The notes: generated from the letters alone by a model not told the origin. Positions 24,476 to 32,150 are shown, numbered from the stretch's first letter. The stretch is DNA of 32,150 bases from Vibrio sinensis (GCF_003605645.1 NZ_QVMU01000025.1:150-32299); one strand, 5' to 3'. Numbers and translations are program-made.

Positions 24476-24750
24476 CTGTTTTTATTACCTTAAATTCATC
24501 TATTTTAGCCAATTCTTTGATATGAAGCCCAAATGGGGCTTAGAACTGATTATTGCAACCCATTAACTTGGTTAAGGTTAATTCAACTAATCGTATTCAA
24601 AGATAAAGCGTGGCTGAGGTCTTTATAGCATTGTACCACTTTTCCTCAAGGAGTCGTCTTTTGTCTTCGAGGAAAGTGTAGAACCTAGTTATGCTAGTTT
24701 ATCAGCATGAACAAAAAGCTTCTGTGCAAACAAAAAGTTTCTGAGTTCAT
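24476..24750. other. Structured intergenic region upstream of ylqF
   Basis: No gene is seen. The stretch holds a 10-bp inverted repeat CACTTTTCCTC/GAGGAAAGTG (24637-24647 with 24669-24678), a small ATGCT/AGCAT hairpin (24691-24708), and a 14-bp direct repeat ACAAAAAG(C/T)TTCTG (24711-24724 and 24730-24743) with 19-bp period. Confidence 0.5.
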
Positions 24751-24797
24751 AAAAAAAGCGCGTTATGGCTGGTGGCCGTAACACGCATTCTTTTTTA
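24751..24797 (-). terminator. Intrinsic terminator of the MATE pump gene
   Basis: An imperfect 12-bp stem (GCGCGTTATGGC with GCCGTAACACGC; one mismatch and one wobble) with T-runs on both sides, seven Ts on the minus strand. It lies 44 nt past the MATE stop. Confidence 0.75.
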
Positions 24798-24840
24798 ATT
24801 AATCGATCACCAAGTGATTGATATGATGTCAGTTTGTTGA

Positions 24841-26232
24841 TTAATTTTCCGTTACGCTATTCAGGACGAACGATGTACGACGCTTGACCACGTAACGCAA
24901 TCTCATCAACATCAGCAATGCGGCGACGGTTAAGCCAGTTAGAATTCCGACCCAAAAGCCTTTTTCACCCATAGCTGGAACAAGGTGATCGGTTAATCCC
25001 AACACCACACCCAATGGAAGTGCTAATCCCCAATAAGAAGCAATAGCAAGGAACATCGGAATTTTGGTGTCTTTATAACCACGTAGTGCACCATTGGCAG
25101 ACGTTTGCAGCGCATCGCTGAACTGATACATCGCCGTCAGTGCCAGTAGCGTTGCAGCCGTTGCACTGATTGCTGGGTCTGTCGTGTAAAGTCGGATAAT
25201 CCATTCAGGGAATAAGAGGAATATCGCAACTGAAACAAGTGAAATCAGCGCTGCGATAAGAATACCTATTTTACTGCGTTCTATCGCACCTAATTCATCT
25301 TTTGCGCCAAGCGCATGTCCAACGCGAATGGTAATGCCAAATGAGATGCTCATTGGTATCACATAAGTCATGCTAGAAATATTCAGCGCAATCTGTGCGG
25401 CTGCGACATTTTCCGCGCCAATACGACCAATCAAAAGCGCGATCACTGCAAAGATACTGCCGCATACCGCAATGTTCATACCGATAGGCAAACCTAGCTT
25501 GAGTAAGTGAACCATCTCTTTTGCGCGTGGTTTGGCATCGGAAAAACGAATAATGGTCTTATAGTGGTGATGTCCTTTGATATAGGAATAAAGCAACCCT
25601 GACATCATCCAATAAACCAAGCTGGTCGCCCAACCACAACCCACTGCGCCTAGTTCTGGAAATCCGAATTTACCGTAAATTAGGACGTAGTTAACGGGAA
25701 TATTTACAAGTAAACCAATCACCGAAATGATCATTGCGACTTTGGTATTGTTCATACCCTCGCAAAAACCATTTAAGGTGTAGAAAAGGGCGATTCCGGG
25801 TACACCAAAAGCTAAAGCAAACGCATAATCGCTCGCAATCGGGATAATTTCTGAGGCCACCCCGATCCATTCCAATATTGGCTTAGCACTGACGAGATAA
25901 ATAATCAGTAACACGCTGGAGATTAACGCCAGCCACACCATTTGGAAGAACTCAACGGATATACTCTCAAAATCTTGTGCGCCGCGGTGAAATGCCACCA
26001 CAGGTGTTAGCGCCATAATAACGCCACGAAGCAGCAGCAATACGGGTATCCAAAGACTGGCACCTAGTGCAATTGCAGCGAGATCGGCAGGACTAACTTG
26101 ACCGGCCATTGTTGTATCAACAAAGCCCATAGCTTGAGTTGCTATTTGAGTTAAAATAATAGGAACCGAAAGATGCATTAATGCACCCGATTCACGAGTA
26201 AAGCGTGTAAAAGGACGTGTAGTGGTTTGCAT
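24841..26232 (-). CDS. NorM-like MATE efflux transporter
   Basis: A 463-residue inner-membrane protein with 12 predicted spans in two MATE halves. MGFVDTTMAG near 30-39 and the second-half block around NYVLIYGKFGFPELGAVGCG match the NorM cluster, as does the length (V. cholerae NorM about 461). It should export cationic drugs or dyes in exchange for Na+ or H+; substrates cannot be read from the sequence. ATG 26232 (MQTTTRPF) is preferred to the far-upstream ATG at 26346, whose 38 extra residues have no family character. The ribosome site is weak at both. Transcribed alone, with its terminator at 24751. Confidence 0.9.
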   Translation of the reverse strand: MQTTTRPFTRFTRESGALMHLSVPIILTQIATQAMGFVDTTMAGQVSPADLAAIALGASLWIPVLLLLRGVIMALTPVVAFHRGAQDFESISVEFFQMVWLALISSVLLIIYLVSAKPILEWIGVASEIIPIASDYAFALAFGVPGIALFYTLNGFCEGMNNTKVAMIISVIGLLVNIPVNYVLIYGKFGFPELGAVGCGWATSLVYWMMSGLLYSYIKGHHHYKTIIRFSDAKPRAKEMVHLLKLGLPIGMNIAVCGSIFAVIALLIGRIGAENVAAAQIALNISSMTYVIPMSISFGITIRVGHALGAKDELGAIERSKIGILIAALISLVSVAIFLLFPEWIIRLYTTDPAISATAATLLALTAMYQFSDALQTSANGALRGYKDTKIPMFLAIASYWGLALPLGVVLGLTDHLVPAMGEKGFWVGILTGLTVAALLMLMRLRYVVKRRTSFVLNSVTEN

Positions 26233-26581
26233 GGAAGTTCTAATACACCAATAGAAATGCACCAATGATGGCAGGATAGCGAGTGTGCATTTTAGGGTGT
26301 GCCCGTTAGGCGGCGACAATATAAACACCTTATATAATCGAGTCAAGGTAAGAGTTTGATTGTGTATTTGAACTAGTTAAGGCATATTTTTTATCGATTT
26401 TGAATATGGAGCTGAGTAGAAGATGGAATGTAAATTTTGTTTTGTTTGAACTCTATGTCGGTTCGATTTGACCGTTCAATTGCAGGCATTGGTGTATAGA
26501 TATATACAAAAGAGTTAACTTCGTTATATCATCAAGTGTGAAAATATTCGAAAGCAATTGTAACTAGTGGAACGCATATTT

Positions 26582-27355
26582 ATGAATCAGCTAGAACGTA
26601 GAGAAAATATACTTAAATCACTCCATGAAAATGGCCAAGTGTTGGTAAAAGAATTAGCGGTGAATCTCAAAACATCAGAGGTGACGCTCCGTGCTGATCT
26701 AAGAGCATTAGAAGAAGATGGTAAGTTGAAACGATTTTTTGGAGGAGCACAGAGAATTCAGAGCCTTACTTTCTCAAATTCTGATGTGGAAGTTCAAATT
26801 GAGAGACGTTATGAAATCAATGCCGAAGCGAAACAGAGAATCGCGACGAAAGCAGTCTCTTTGATTTTACCATCAGATACCATTATTTTGGATAGTGGAA
26901 GTACTACACATTTGGTTGCCGAAAAACTTGCACTAATTAGAGGTAATACGGTAATAACTAATAACCTTGCGGCATGCGTTGCTTTGATGGACTCAGAAGA
27001 AACAACGTTGGTGGTTATTGGTGGTACTTATCGAAATAAAACTAAATCGCTTCACGGTTTTCGAGCAGAGCAATGCTTAGATGGGGTCCAAGCTGATGTA
27101 TTATTTGTGGGCGCAGACGGTCTAGATGTTGAAAAAGGGATTACAACTTTTAATGAAGGTTATGCGATAACAGATGTGATGGCAAAATGTGTTAAACGCG
27201 TTGTTGCAGTTGTTGATTCCACTAAACTAGGTCGTATCGGCTTTAACAAAGTACTTGATACCTCACAAATTGACACCTTAATTATTGATGATGGTATATC
27301 CCCGGAAGAAAAAGTACGTTTTGAAGCAAGTGGTGTAGAGGTATTAATTGCTTAG
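26582..27355 (+). CDS. DeoR-family repressor, GatR-like (paralogue 1)
   Basis: A 257-residue sugar-phosphate-responsive repressor. An N-terminal HTH (about 5-57; RRENILKSL, VTLRADLRALEEDGKLKRFFGGA) is followed by a DeoR sensor domain with DSGSTTHL, NNLAA, FVGADGLD and GITTFNEGY. It is about half identical by eye to the second regulator at 27639, and both resemble E. coli GatR in these blocks. ATG 26582 is chosen over GTG 26567 because it aligns with the partner's start. It is convergent with the second regulator. Upstream, TTCGTT (26520-26525) and ATTCGAAA (26546-26553) may be weak operator half-sites. The ligand is presumably a galactitol- or tagatose-pathway phosphate. Confidence 0.88.
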   Translation: MNQLERRENILKSLHENGQVLVKELAVNLKTSEVTLRADLRALEEDGKLKRFFGGAQRIQSLTFSNSDVEVQIERRYEINAEAKQRIATKAVSLILPSDTIILDSGSTTHLVAEKLALIRGNTVITNNLAACVALMDSEETTLVVIGGTYRNKTKSLHGFRAEQCLDGVQADVLFVGADGLDVEKGITTFNEGYAITDVMAKCVKRVVAVVDSTKLGRIGFNKVLDTSQIDTLIIDDGISPEEKVRFEASGVEVLIA

Positions 27356-27638
27356 GTCATGTAATCAGATCAACTATCTCTATTACTGCAATCACTATAA
27401 TTTTTTGTGATGTTGCCCCGGCAATCGCATCTTCCAAAATAATGCATTGACGGGGAGTGTTCTCAATTTCTCTAGGTATCGGAACTGGATAATTTTGGAT
27501 TCTGCTTCTTACTGTTGCTGGTCATATACTGTTAGAGTTTGGAGTGTAGTATATTCTATTTTCATTGCAGATAGTAACTATGTTTCATAAGAACAAATTA
27601 ATACATTCTCAAAGATTCAATGTGATTTTAATACCTCA

Positions 27639-28427
27639 TTATACAACAATTACGCTTATTCCTTTTTCTTCAAAACGGTCTATTACGCTCTGAGGTATCT
27701 CGGAGTCAGTTATAATAGTCTGAAGCTGTTCGGGTGCTAAAACCTCATTGAATCCTGAACGAGAAAGCTTAGATGAGTCAGCTAGAATGAAAATTAATTT
27801 TGCACATTGAGCCATTACTTGTGTAACATTGTATCCCTCATTAAATGTAGTGATGCCTCTTTCAGGGTCTAAACCATCAGCACCTATGAAAGCAATATCT
27901 GCGTAAATCCCATCAAAAAACTGCTCCGCTTTTTGCCCATGAATTGATTGCGAGACAGAGCGATAAATACCACCGCTGAGAGCTAGCGTTATGGAATTGA
28001 CACAGACTAATGAACTTGCAGCAGCGAGGTTGTTGGTAATTACTGTTAAGTTTCCTTTCTTAGCCAGTTCACGAGCGAGGAGGTGTGTTGTACTGCCACT
28101 ATCAATAATCACTGTAGCATTGCTAGGAACCATTTCAGCAGCTTTTCGTGCAATTCTCGTTTTGGCAGTATCATTGATTTTATATCGTTGACTTACATCA
28201 AGTTCGAAATCAAATTTCTGGTTTTTATCTTTCAAAGTGTGTGTGGTATCAGGGAGTTTTGCCCCTCCGAAAAATCGCTGTAACTTGCCTTCTTTTTCTA
28301 AGCTTGATAGGTCACTTCTCACAGTCACTAGAGAGGTTGCTAGTCGGCTCGCGAGGTCTTTTACTTCAACAGAGCCTTGCTCAGAAAGTAATTGGATAAT
28401 TTTATCCCGTCTTGATCTTATATTCAT
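27639..28427 (-). CDS. gatR: DeoR-family repressor GatR (paralogue 2)
   Basis: A 262-residue repressor with an HTH at 5-57 (MNIRSRRDKIIQLL, VTVRSDLSSLEKEGKLQRFFGGA) and a sensor domain containing DSGSTTHL, NNLAAASSL, FIGADGLD, GITTFNEGY and SKLSRSGFNEVL. It is 67 bp downstream of gatZ on the same strand, so it is the natural regulator of the gat genes. A 12-bp inverted repeat (28451-28485) bearing the TTTCGTT motif lies 24-58 bp before its start, suggesting autoregulation. Its sequence resembles E. coli GatR throughout. Having two such paralogues at one locus is unusual. Confidence 0.88.
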   Translation of the reverse strand: MNIRSRRDKIIQLLSEQGSVEVKDLASRLATSLVTVRSDLSSLEKEGKLQRFFGGAKLPDTTHTLKDKNQKFDFELDVSQRYKINDTAKTRIARKAAEMVPSNATVIIDSGSTTHLLARELAKKGNLTVITNNLAAASSLVCVNSITLALSGGIYRSVSQSIHGQKAEQFFDGIYADIAFIGADGLDPERGITTFNEGYNVTQVMAQCAKLIFILADSSKLSRSGFNEVLAPEQLQTIITDSEIPQSVIDRFEEKGISVIVV

Positions 28428-28450
28428 AATTTTCTGTCCAGATAAAATAA

Positions 28451-28485
28451 ATTAACGAAATACAGATAGTTAATATTTCGTTAAT
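28451..28485. promoter_or_regulatory. Probable GatR operator (gatZ-gatR gap)
   Basis: A perfect 12-bp inverted repeat ATTAACGAAATA (28451-28462) / TATTTCGTTAAT (28474-28485) with an 11-nt spacer. It contains the same TTTCGTT core found repeatedly between gatZ and gatA. It lies upstream of gatR, consistent with autorepression. Confidence 0.65.
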
Positions 28486-28494
28486 TACCCTTGT

Positions 28495-29754
28495 CTACTT
28501 ACAAGCGAGAGAATATTGTGCAATAATTTCTTGTATTTTGTCTATGATCAACATTTTTGGGCTCGAAGTGATAATCCCAGAGCTTACTTTGATATATTGA
28601 TTTGGCATGAATTGACTCAATATCGTTAAAGGAATATCGATGTCATTTAAGTTATTGATCAAGCGTTGTTGAGAGGCTTGAATTCGGTCATCTGTCCAAT
28701 AATACCGAATTCTGTCTGAGAAACTAAAATGAAGATTATTAATGATGTCAGAGTGCTTCTCTCCATAATATGACTTCCAATATTTTGGCTTATCCAATAA
28801 TACGGAATCAACAACTTGCTTAAATTGACTATTCTGTTCCGTTTTTACCAAACGGTTTTCAATTTCTGCTAATGAAAACAATGCTTCTCGTAACGCAAAT
28901 GTAAGGGCGGGGCCGACTTTCAAAATTGAAAAATGTGTTTGAACCAGTTCTTTTAGGTGTGTTGCTGTTTGGTAATCGGTTGAGTGTGCTTCGTAAACCC
29001 ATGCAGTACTTTCGATATACTGCGAAATTTCGTCAGCTTTTAGTTTGTCATAGCGGATAACATTACTGTGGTCAAATTCTACTCCGGGCTGGACCACAAC
29101 ACCAATCACTTTATTAATAGCATCGCCTATACCGAAAGCCTCAAAGGCAGTAATGTGAGTATCGACGGTTGCTCTAACATCTTTTAACTTAGTCACATGG
29201 ACAGCATCAATTTCGCAAGCTTCCCCCCCAGGGACAGGAACTTCAGTACCAATGATGTATGTAATTTTATCGCGATTTTCGTTACTGACATATTTTTCTG
29301 CAATAGTACATAGTTCGGCAGCTCGATGAGCAACGATAGATGGATCTAGCGGCATAGTATCATCTGCGCAAGACATAGAAGCATCAAGATGAATTTTAGT
29401 GAAGCCCGCTTCCACATATTGTTTAATAAGTTCTCGAGATTTTTCCATTGCCTCTCCTGCTGTTTCATTCTGCCAACAATTCGGTCCAAGATGATCTCCT
29501 CCTAGAATGATTCTATCTTTCGGAAAACGAGTCTTGTCAGCAATCTCGTAGACATAATTTACGAAATCTATTGGTGTCATTCCTGTATAACCACCAAATT
29601 GGTTAACCTGGTTAGATGTAGCTTCAATGATTACTTGTGTTTCATTTTCTAACTCATAAGCAAAAGTAGCTTCAATAACAAAAGGGTGGGCAGAACATAC
29701 TGAATATACGCCAATACTGCTATTGCTCTTATGCTGCTTTACAATATCTTTCAT
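28495..29754 (-). CDS. gatZ: D-tagatose-1,6-bisphosphate aldolase subunit GatZ (GatZ/KbaZ family)
   Basis: A 419-residue cytosolic protein matching the GatZ/KbaZ family in length (about 420) and in sequence: GVYSVCSAHPFVIEA near the start, IEATSNQVNQFGGYTGM, GGDHLGPN and HLDASM. It folds as a class II aldolase-like barrel but is the non-catalytic partner that GatY or KbaY needs for activity and stability. Beside gatABC it is more likely gatZ than kbaZ. No catalytic partner is in the window. The ATG has AGAGG 8 nt upstream. It is transcribed away from gatA and shares the 207-bp control region with it; gatR follows on the same strand. Confidence 0.93.
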   Translation of the reverse strand: MKDIVKQHKSNSSIGVYSVCSAHPFVIEATFAYELENETQVIIEATSNQVNQFGGYTGMTPIDFVNYVYEIADKTRFPKDRIILGGDHLGPNCWQNETAGEAMEKSRELIKQYVEAGFTKIHLDASMSCADDTMPLDPSIVAHRAAELCTIAEKYVSNENRDKITYIIGTEVPVPGGEACEIDAVHVTKLKDVRATVDTHITAFEAFGIGDAINKVIGVVVQPGVEFDHSNVIRYDKLKADEISQYIESTAWVYEAHSTDYQTATHLKELVQTHFSILKVGPALTFALREALFSLAEIENRLVKTEQNSQFKQVVDSVLLDKPKYWKSYYGEKHSDIINNLHFSFSDRIRYYWTDDRIQASQQRLINNLNDIDIPLTILSQFMPNQYIKVSSGIITSSPKMLIIDKIQEIIAQYSLACK

Positions 29755-29837
29755 CTCATAGACCTCTTTAAACGATTTACCTTTAAGTACTTCGGTGAAA
29801 AATCAATTAACTGTAAGATAAAATATAACATCGGTAA

Positions 29838-29883
29838 TTTCGTTTGTCTTCGTATTATTTCGTTTGCTTTCCATATTTCGTAA
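29838..29883. promoter_or_regulatory. Left operator array (TTTCGTTT octamers), gatZ side
   Basis: Octamers in the same direction start at 29838 (TTTCGTTT), 29848 (CTTCGTAT), 29858 (TTTCGTTT), 29868 (TTTCCATA) and 29876 (TTTCGTAA). The first four are spaced exactly 10 bp apart, one helical turn. The motif resembles sites of the AgaR/GatR branch of DeoR repressors. It lies 84-129 bp upstream of gatZ. Confidence 0.65.
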
Positions 29884-29884
29884 T

Positions 29885-29900
29885 TGTGATTTTGATCTCT
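29885..29900 (+). promoter_or_regulatory. Possible CRP site for gatA
   Basis: TGTGA-N6-TCTCT: the left half is perfect and the right half matches TCACA at 3 of 5. Its centre is about 41-42 bp before the start predicted from the -10 at 29923, the class II activator position. E. coli gat genes are CRP-dependent. Confidence 0.4.
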
Positions 29901-29928
29901 TTACGGATTCGTAAGTTTGGCCTAATGT
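29900..29928 (+). promoter_or_regulatory. Probable gatABC promoter
   Basis: -35 TTTACG (29900-29905), 17-bp spacer, -10 TAATGT (29923-29928). The predicted start near 29934-29935 falls inside the right operator array. Confidence 0.5.
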
Positions 29929-29930
29929 GT

Positions 29931-29962
29931 AAACGAAACTAAACGAAATGGTTGGAACGAAA
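29931..29962. promoter_or_regulatory. Right operator array (AAACGAAA octamers), gatA side
   Basis: AAACGAAA at 29931-29938 and 29941-29948 (10-bp spacing), then AACGAAA at 29956-29962, all opposite in direction to the left array. The last one overlaps the gatA ribosome site and the first base of its start codon. Binding here should block transcription start. Confidence 0.65.
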
Positions 29963-30429
29963 TGAATACTCAACTTCTGGTAAACATGAACGTTGAATTG
30001 GCAACAAGTGAAGATGCATTGAATCATATCAGTGAGTTCTTGATTGAAAATGCGTACGTTAAGCCGAGCTATGATATGGCGATTCGCGAAAGAGAGGCTA
30101 TGTATCCTACTGGTATTGACTTGGGGTTCGGTGCTGTAGCTATCCCTCACTGTGATGCAGCTCATGCAATTAAACCTTGTGTCTATCTGATCCGCCCCGT
30201 GAAACCAATTGTATTTGAGCGTGCTGACGATGATGGTGAAGTTAAAGCAGCCATTATTATGGCATTAGTGGTTACAAACCCAGCAGAACAAATGAAACTA
30301 TTAAGGAGTTTATTTAGCTCGCTACAAGATGAAGTTTTTTTTAACGATTTAAAAAATTCAACAACGATTGAATCTATGATTGAAATATTCAATTCAAAAA
30401 TTTTATACATAGCTGAGGAAATAATATGA
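29962..30429 (+). CDS. gatA: PTS galactitol-specific enzyme IIA (GatA)
   Basis: A 155-residue cytosolic phosphocarrier of the fructose/mannitol EIIA fold. The active His is H63 in AIPHCDA. Surrounding blocks YPTGI, RPVKPIVFERADDD and NPAEQMKLLRSLF match E. coli GatA. It takes phosphate from HPr and passes it to GatB. GGAA lies 5 nt before the ATG, inside an operator repeat. Its last 4 nt overlap gatB (ATGA), so translation is coupled. It is first in gatA-gatB-gatC, divergent from gatZ. Confidence 0.93.
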   Translation: MNTQLLVNMNVELATSEDALNHISEFLIENAYVKPSYDMAIREREAMYPTGIDLGFGAVAIPHCDAAHAIKPCVYLIRPVKPIVFERADDDGEVKAAIIMALVVTNPAEQMKLLRSLFSSLQDEVFFNDLKNSTTIESMIEIFNSKILYIAEEII

Positions 30430-30707
30430 TTAAAGTAATAGTAGCATGTGGTGGTGCTGTAGCAACATCGACCATGGCAGCAGAAGAAATTAAAGACTTA
30501 TGTGAAGAACATAACGTTGAAGTTGAAATAATTCAATGTCGTGTTAACGAAATTGAAACCTATATTAGTGATGACGTTTCATTTATTTGTACAACAGCTA
30601 GGGTTGATAGAACATTTGGAGAAATACCGTTATTCCATGGAATGCCATTTATTTCAGGGGTCGGAACTGACGAATTAAAAGATAAAATGCTCGCTGTAAT
30701 TATGTAG
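30426..30707 (+). CDS. gatB: PTS galactitol-specific enzyme IIB (GatB)
   Basis: A 93-residue cytosolic phosphocarrier. The phosphorylated cysteine is C8 in VACGGAVATSTMAAEEI, nearly the same as E. coli GatB, as are IIQCRVNEIETY and ICTTARVDR. It passes phosphate from GatA to galactitol during transport through GatC. GAGGAA lies 5 nt before its ATG within the end of gatA. A 54-bp gap follows before gatC. Confidence 0.95.
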   Translation: MIKVIVACGGAVATSTMAAEEIKDLCEEHNVEVEIIQCRVNEIETYISDDVSFICTTARVDRTFGEIPLFHGMPFISGVGTDELKDKMLAVIM

Positions 30708-30761
30708 AAAATTTAATCTTTAATTCAATTCAGTATGTATTAACAAAAGGAATTTACTGCA

Positions 30762-32126
30762 ATGTTGAATGATATAATTAGATATGTGCTCGATCTAGGG
30801 CCAACGGTAATGTTGCCAATTGTCATTATGATATTTTCTTTGGCTTTTGGAATGAAATTGGGTAACGCGTTCAAATCAGGCCTACATATCGGTATTGGGT
30901 TTGTAGGTATAGGTTTAGTCATTGGTTTAATGCTGGATTCTATAGGGCCAGCAGCGCAAGAAATGACAAAGAATTTCGGTATTGAATTAAGTGTTGTTGA
31001 TTTAGGGTGGCCGGGTACAGCACCTATTGCGTGGGCAAGTGAAATGGCTTTGATAGCTATCCCGATAGCAATTGCTGTTAACATTTTGATGTTGGTTACT
31101 AAGATGACTCGTGTCGTTAACGTAGACATCTGGAATATTTGGCATATGACTTTCACCGGAGCAATGGTACATATGGCAACAGATAACTATATGCTCGGAA
31201 TTCTTGGGGTAGTTATTCATGCGGCTTTTGCGTATAAATTGGGGGACTGGTTTGCTAATGACACGAGGAAGTATTTTGGTTTAGATGGTATTGCGGTACC
31301 TCACGGAACCTCTGCATATTGTGGCCCTATCGCAGTAATGGTGGATGCTATAATCGAAAAAATTCCGGGTGTTCGCAATATTCATTTTTCAACGGATGGC
31401 ATTCAAAAGAAATTTGGCGCATTAGGTGAACCTGTTGTCGTTGGATTCATCATGGGATTGGCAATTGGCTTATTAGCCGGATATGACTTACAAAACATCT
31501 TGCAATTAGCAGTTAAAACAGCTGCGGTGATGTTATTGATGCCACGCGTAATTAAGCCAATCATGGATGGTCTAAATCCGATTGCTAAACATGCAAGAAC
31601 TCGTCTTCAAAGTAAATTTGGAGGAGAAGACTACTTAATTGGGTTAGACCCAGCATTACTACTTGGTCAAACAAACGTTGTATCAGCAAGTTTACTATTT
31701 ATCCCGTTATCAATTTTTATTGCTGTGCTTCTTCCTGGTAACTCTATTTTGCCTTTTGGCGATTTAGCAACGATTGGTTTCTTTGTTGCAATGGGGGTTG
31801 CCGTACATAACGGCAATTTGTTTAGAACCATTATTTCTGGTTCTATCGTAATGGCAAGTACCTTATGGATTGCGACACAAACAATTCCATTTCTGACTAA
31901 GCTTGGCCAAACAACTGGGCATGTAACAGGTAATAATTTGATTGGTTCAATGGATCAAGGTGGTGCACCTATAACTTATATTCTAATTGAAATGTTTCGA
32001 TTAGAAAATTTAGGTGGCTTGCTGGTTATTGGTGGTGTGTATGGAATTGCAGTTGTAATGACTTGGGCACGCGCAAAAAAACAACAAAAAATTATATTTG
32101 AAGAAAAAACAGCGGTAGAAGTTTAA
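30762..32126 (+). CDS. gatC: PTS galactitol-specific enzyme IIC (GatC)
   Basis: A 454-residue inner-membrane permease that carries galactitol in as galactitol-1-phosphate. It matches E. coli GatC (451) over its whole length, for example LDLGPTVMLPIVI, KSGLHIGIGFVGIGLVIGLM, RVVNVDIWNIWHMTFTGA, AVPHGTSAY and SMDQGGAPITY. AAGGAA lies about 10 nt before the ATG. The gene is complete, with its stop 24 nt before the right edge. The genes expected next (galactitol-1-phosphate dehydrogenase gatD, aldolase gatY) are not visible. Confidence 0.95.
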   Translation: MLNDIIRYVLDLGPTVMLPIVIMIFSLAFGMKLGNAFKSGLHIGIGFVGIGLVIGLMLDSIGPAAQEMTKNFGIELSVVDLGWPGTAPIAWASEMALIAIPIAIAVNILMLVTKMTRVVNVDIWNIWHMTFTGAMVHMATDNYMLGILGVVIHAAFAYKLGDWFANDTRKYFGLDGIAVPHGTSAYCGPIAVMVDAIIEKIPGVRNIHFSTDGIQKKFGALGEPVVVGFIMGLAIGLLAGYDLQNILQLAVKTAAVMLLMPRVIKPIMDGLNPIAKHARTRLQSKFGGEDYLIGLDPALLLGQTNVVSASLLFIPLSIFIAVLLPGNSILPFGDLATIGFFVAMGVAVHNGNLFRTIISGSIVMASTLWIATQTIPFLTKLGQTTGHVTGNNLIGSMDQGGAPITYILIEMFRLENLGGLLVIGGVYGIAVVMTWARAKKQQKIIFEEKTAVEV

Positions 32127-32150
32127 TTAAAAATGACTGGCTTATTCTAG

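Noticed and set aside
24525..24541. AAGCCC/GGGCTT hairpin upstream of ylqF as a terminator
   Set aside because: There is no T-run on either strand and no gene that would need it; it is probably just part of the ylqF leader.
27370..27560. Decayed YqaE/Pmp3-like membrane peptide between the two GatR genes
   Set aside because: One frame reads GIGTG-stop-FWILLLTVAGHI, which loosely recalls the Pmp3 family, but there are in-frame stops, no start and the spacing to the Pro-Pro helix does not fit. Chance similarity in AT-rich DNA cannot be excluded; a tblastx search would decide.
32132..32150. Start of a following gene at ATG 32133
   Set aside because: The frame hits TAG after five codons at the window edge, so it cannot be called.
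1..32150. CRISPR array, prophage, integron or rRNA operon
   Set aside because: I saw no regularly spaced repeats, phage structural genes, integrase or rRNA sequence anywhere in the window.

Overview
The window looks like part of a Vibrio (Vibrionaceae) genome, probably the second chromosome. The reasons are a CqsS-type quorum-sensing kinase, the gene order sbcD-sbcC-cqsS-(TDT transporter)-clcA, and the trxC/fabH2 pair, all of which I recall from V. cholerae chromosome II. This rests on protein recognition and memory of gene order; no search was run.

Layout. 1-230: tRNA-Cys and tRNA-Gly with a shared terminator. 287-1972: a secreted DUF4174 protein, a YgbA-family Cys-rich protein and a Crp/Fnr-type regulator. 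2040-8698: a signalling module made of a REC-EAL c-di-GMP phosphodiesterase, a REC-TPR protein, and a divergent 1212-residue BvgS/VieS/RocS-type hybrid kinase. 9161-12378: a YcaD-like MFS transporter, thioredoxin 2 and FabH2. 12500-18932: SbcD, SbcC and CqsS. 18933-21900: a 198-bp inverted-repeat element, a TDT/TehA-like carrier and ClcA. 22340-26232: an orphan terminator, a YeiR-like zinc/GTP protein, the ribosome-assembly GTPase YlqF and a NorM-like MATE pump. 26582-32126: a galactitol locus with two convergent GatR-like repressors, gatZ, and the divergent PTS genes gatA, gatB and gatC. The locus runs off the right edge.

How the parts work together. The sensor kinase, the REC-EAL enzyme and the REC-TPR protein form a two-component c-di-GMP circuit: the kinase phosphorelay should tune the phosphodiesterase, with the TPR protein as modulator. 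The EAL protein has no DNA-binding domain, so it resembles Pseudomonas RocR, while its REC-TPR partner resembles Vibrio VieB. CqsS normally reads CAI-1 made by the neighbouring CqsA, but no cqsA is present here and a transposon-like element sits where it would be expected. In the gat locus, galactitol would enter as galactitol-1-phosphate through GatABC. The tagatose-bisphosphate aldolase subunit GatZ is made from the opposite strand. The shared 207-bp control region carries opposed arrays of TTTCGTTT-type octamers and a possible CRP site.

The most unusual points are the apparently orphan CqsS, the mixed RocR/VieB module, the 10-bp-phased operator arrays with two GatR paralogues, and an intrinsic terminator at 22340-22367 with no recognised gene in front of it.
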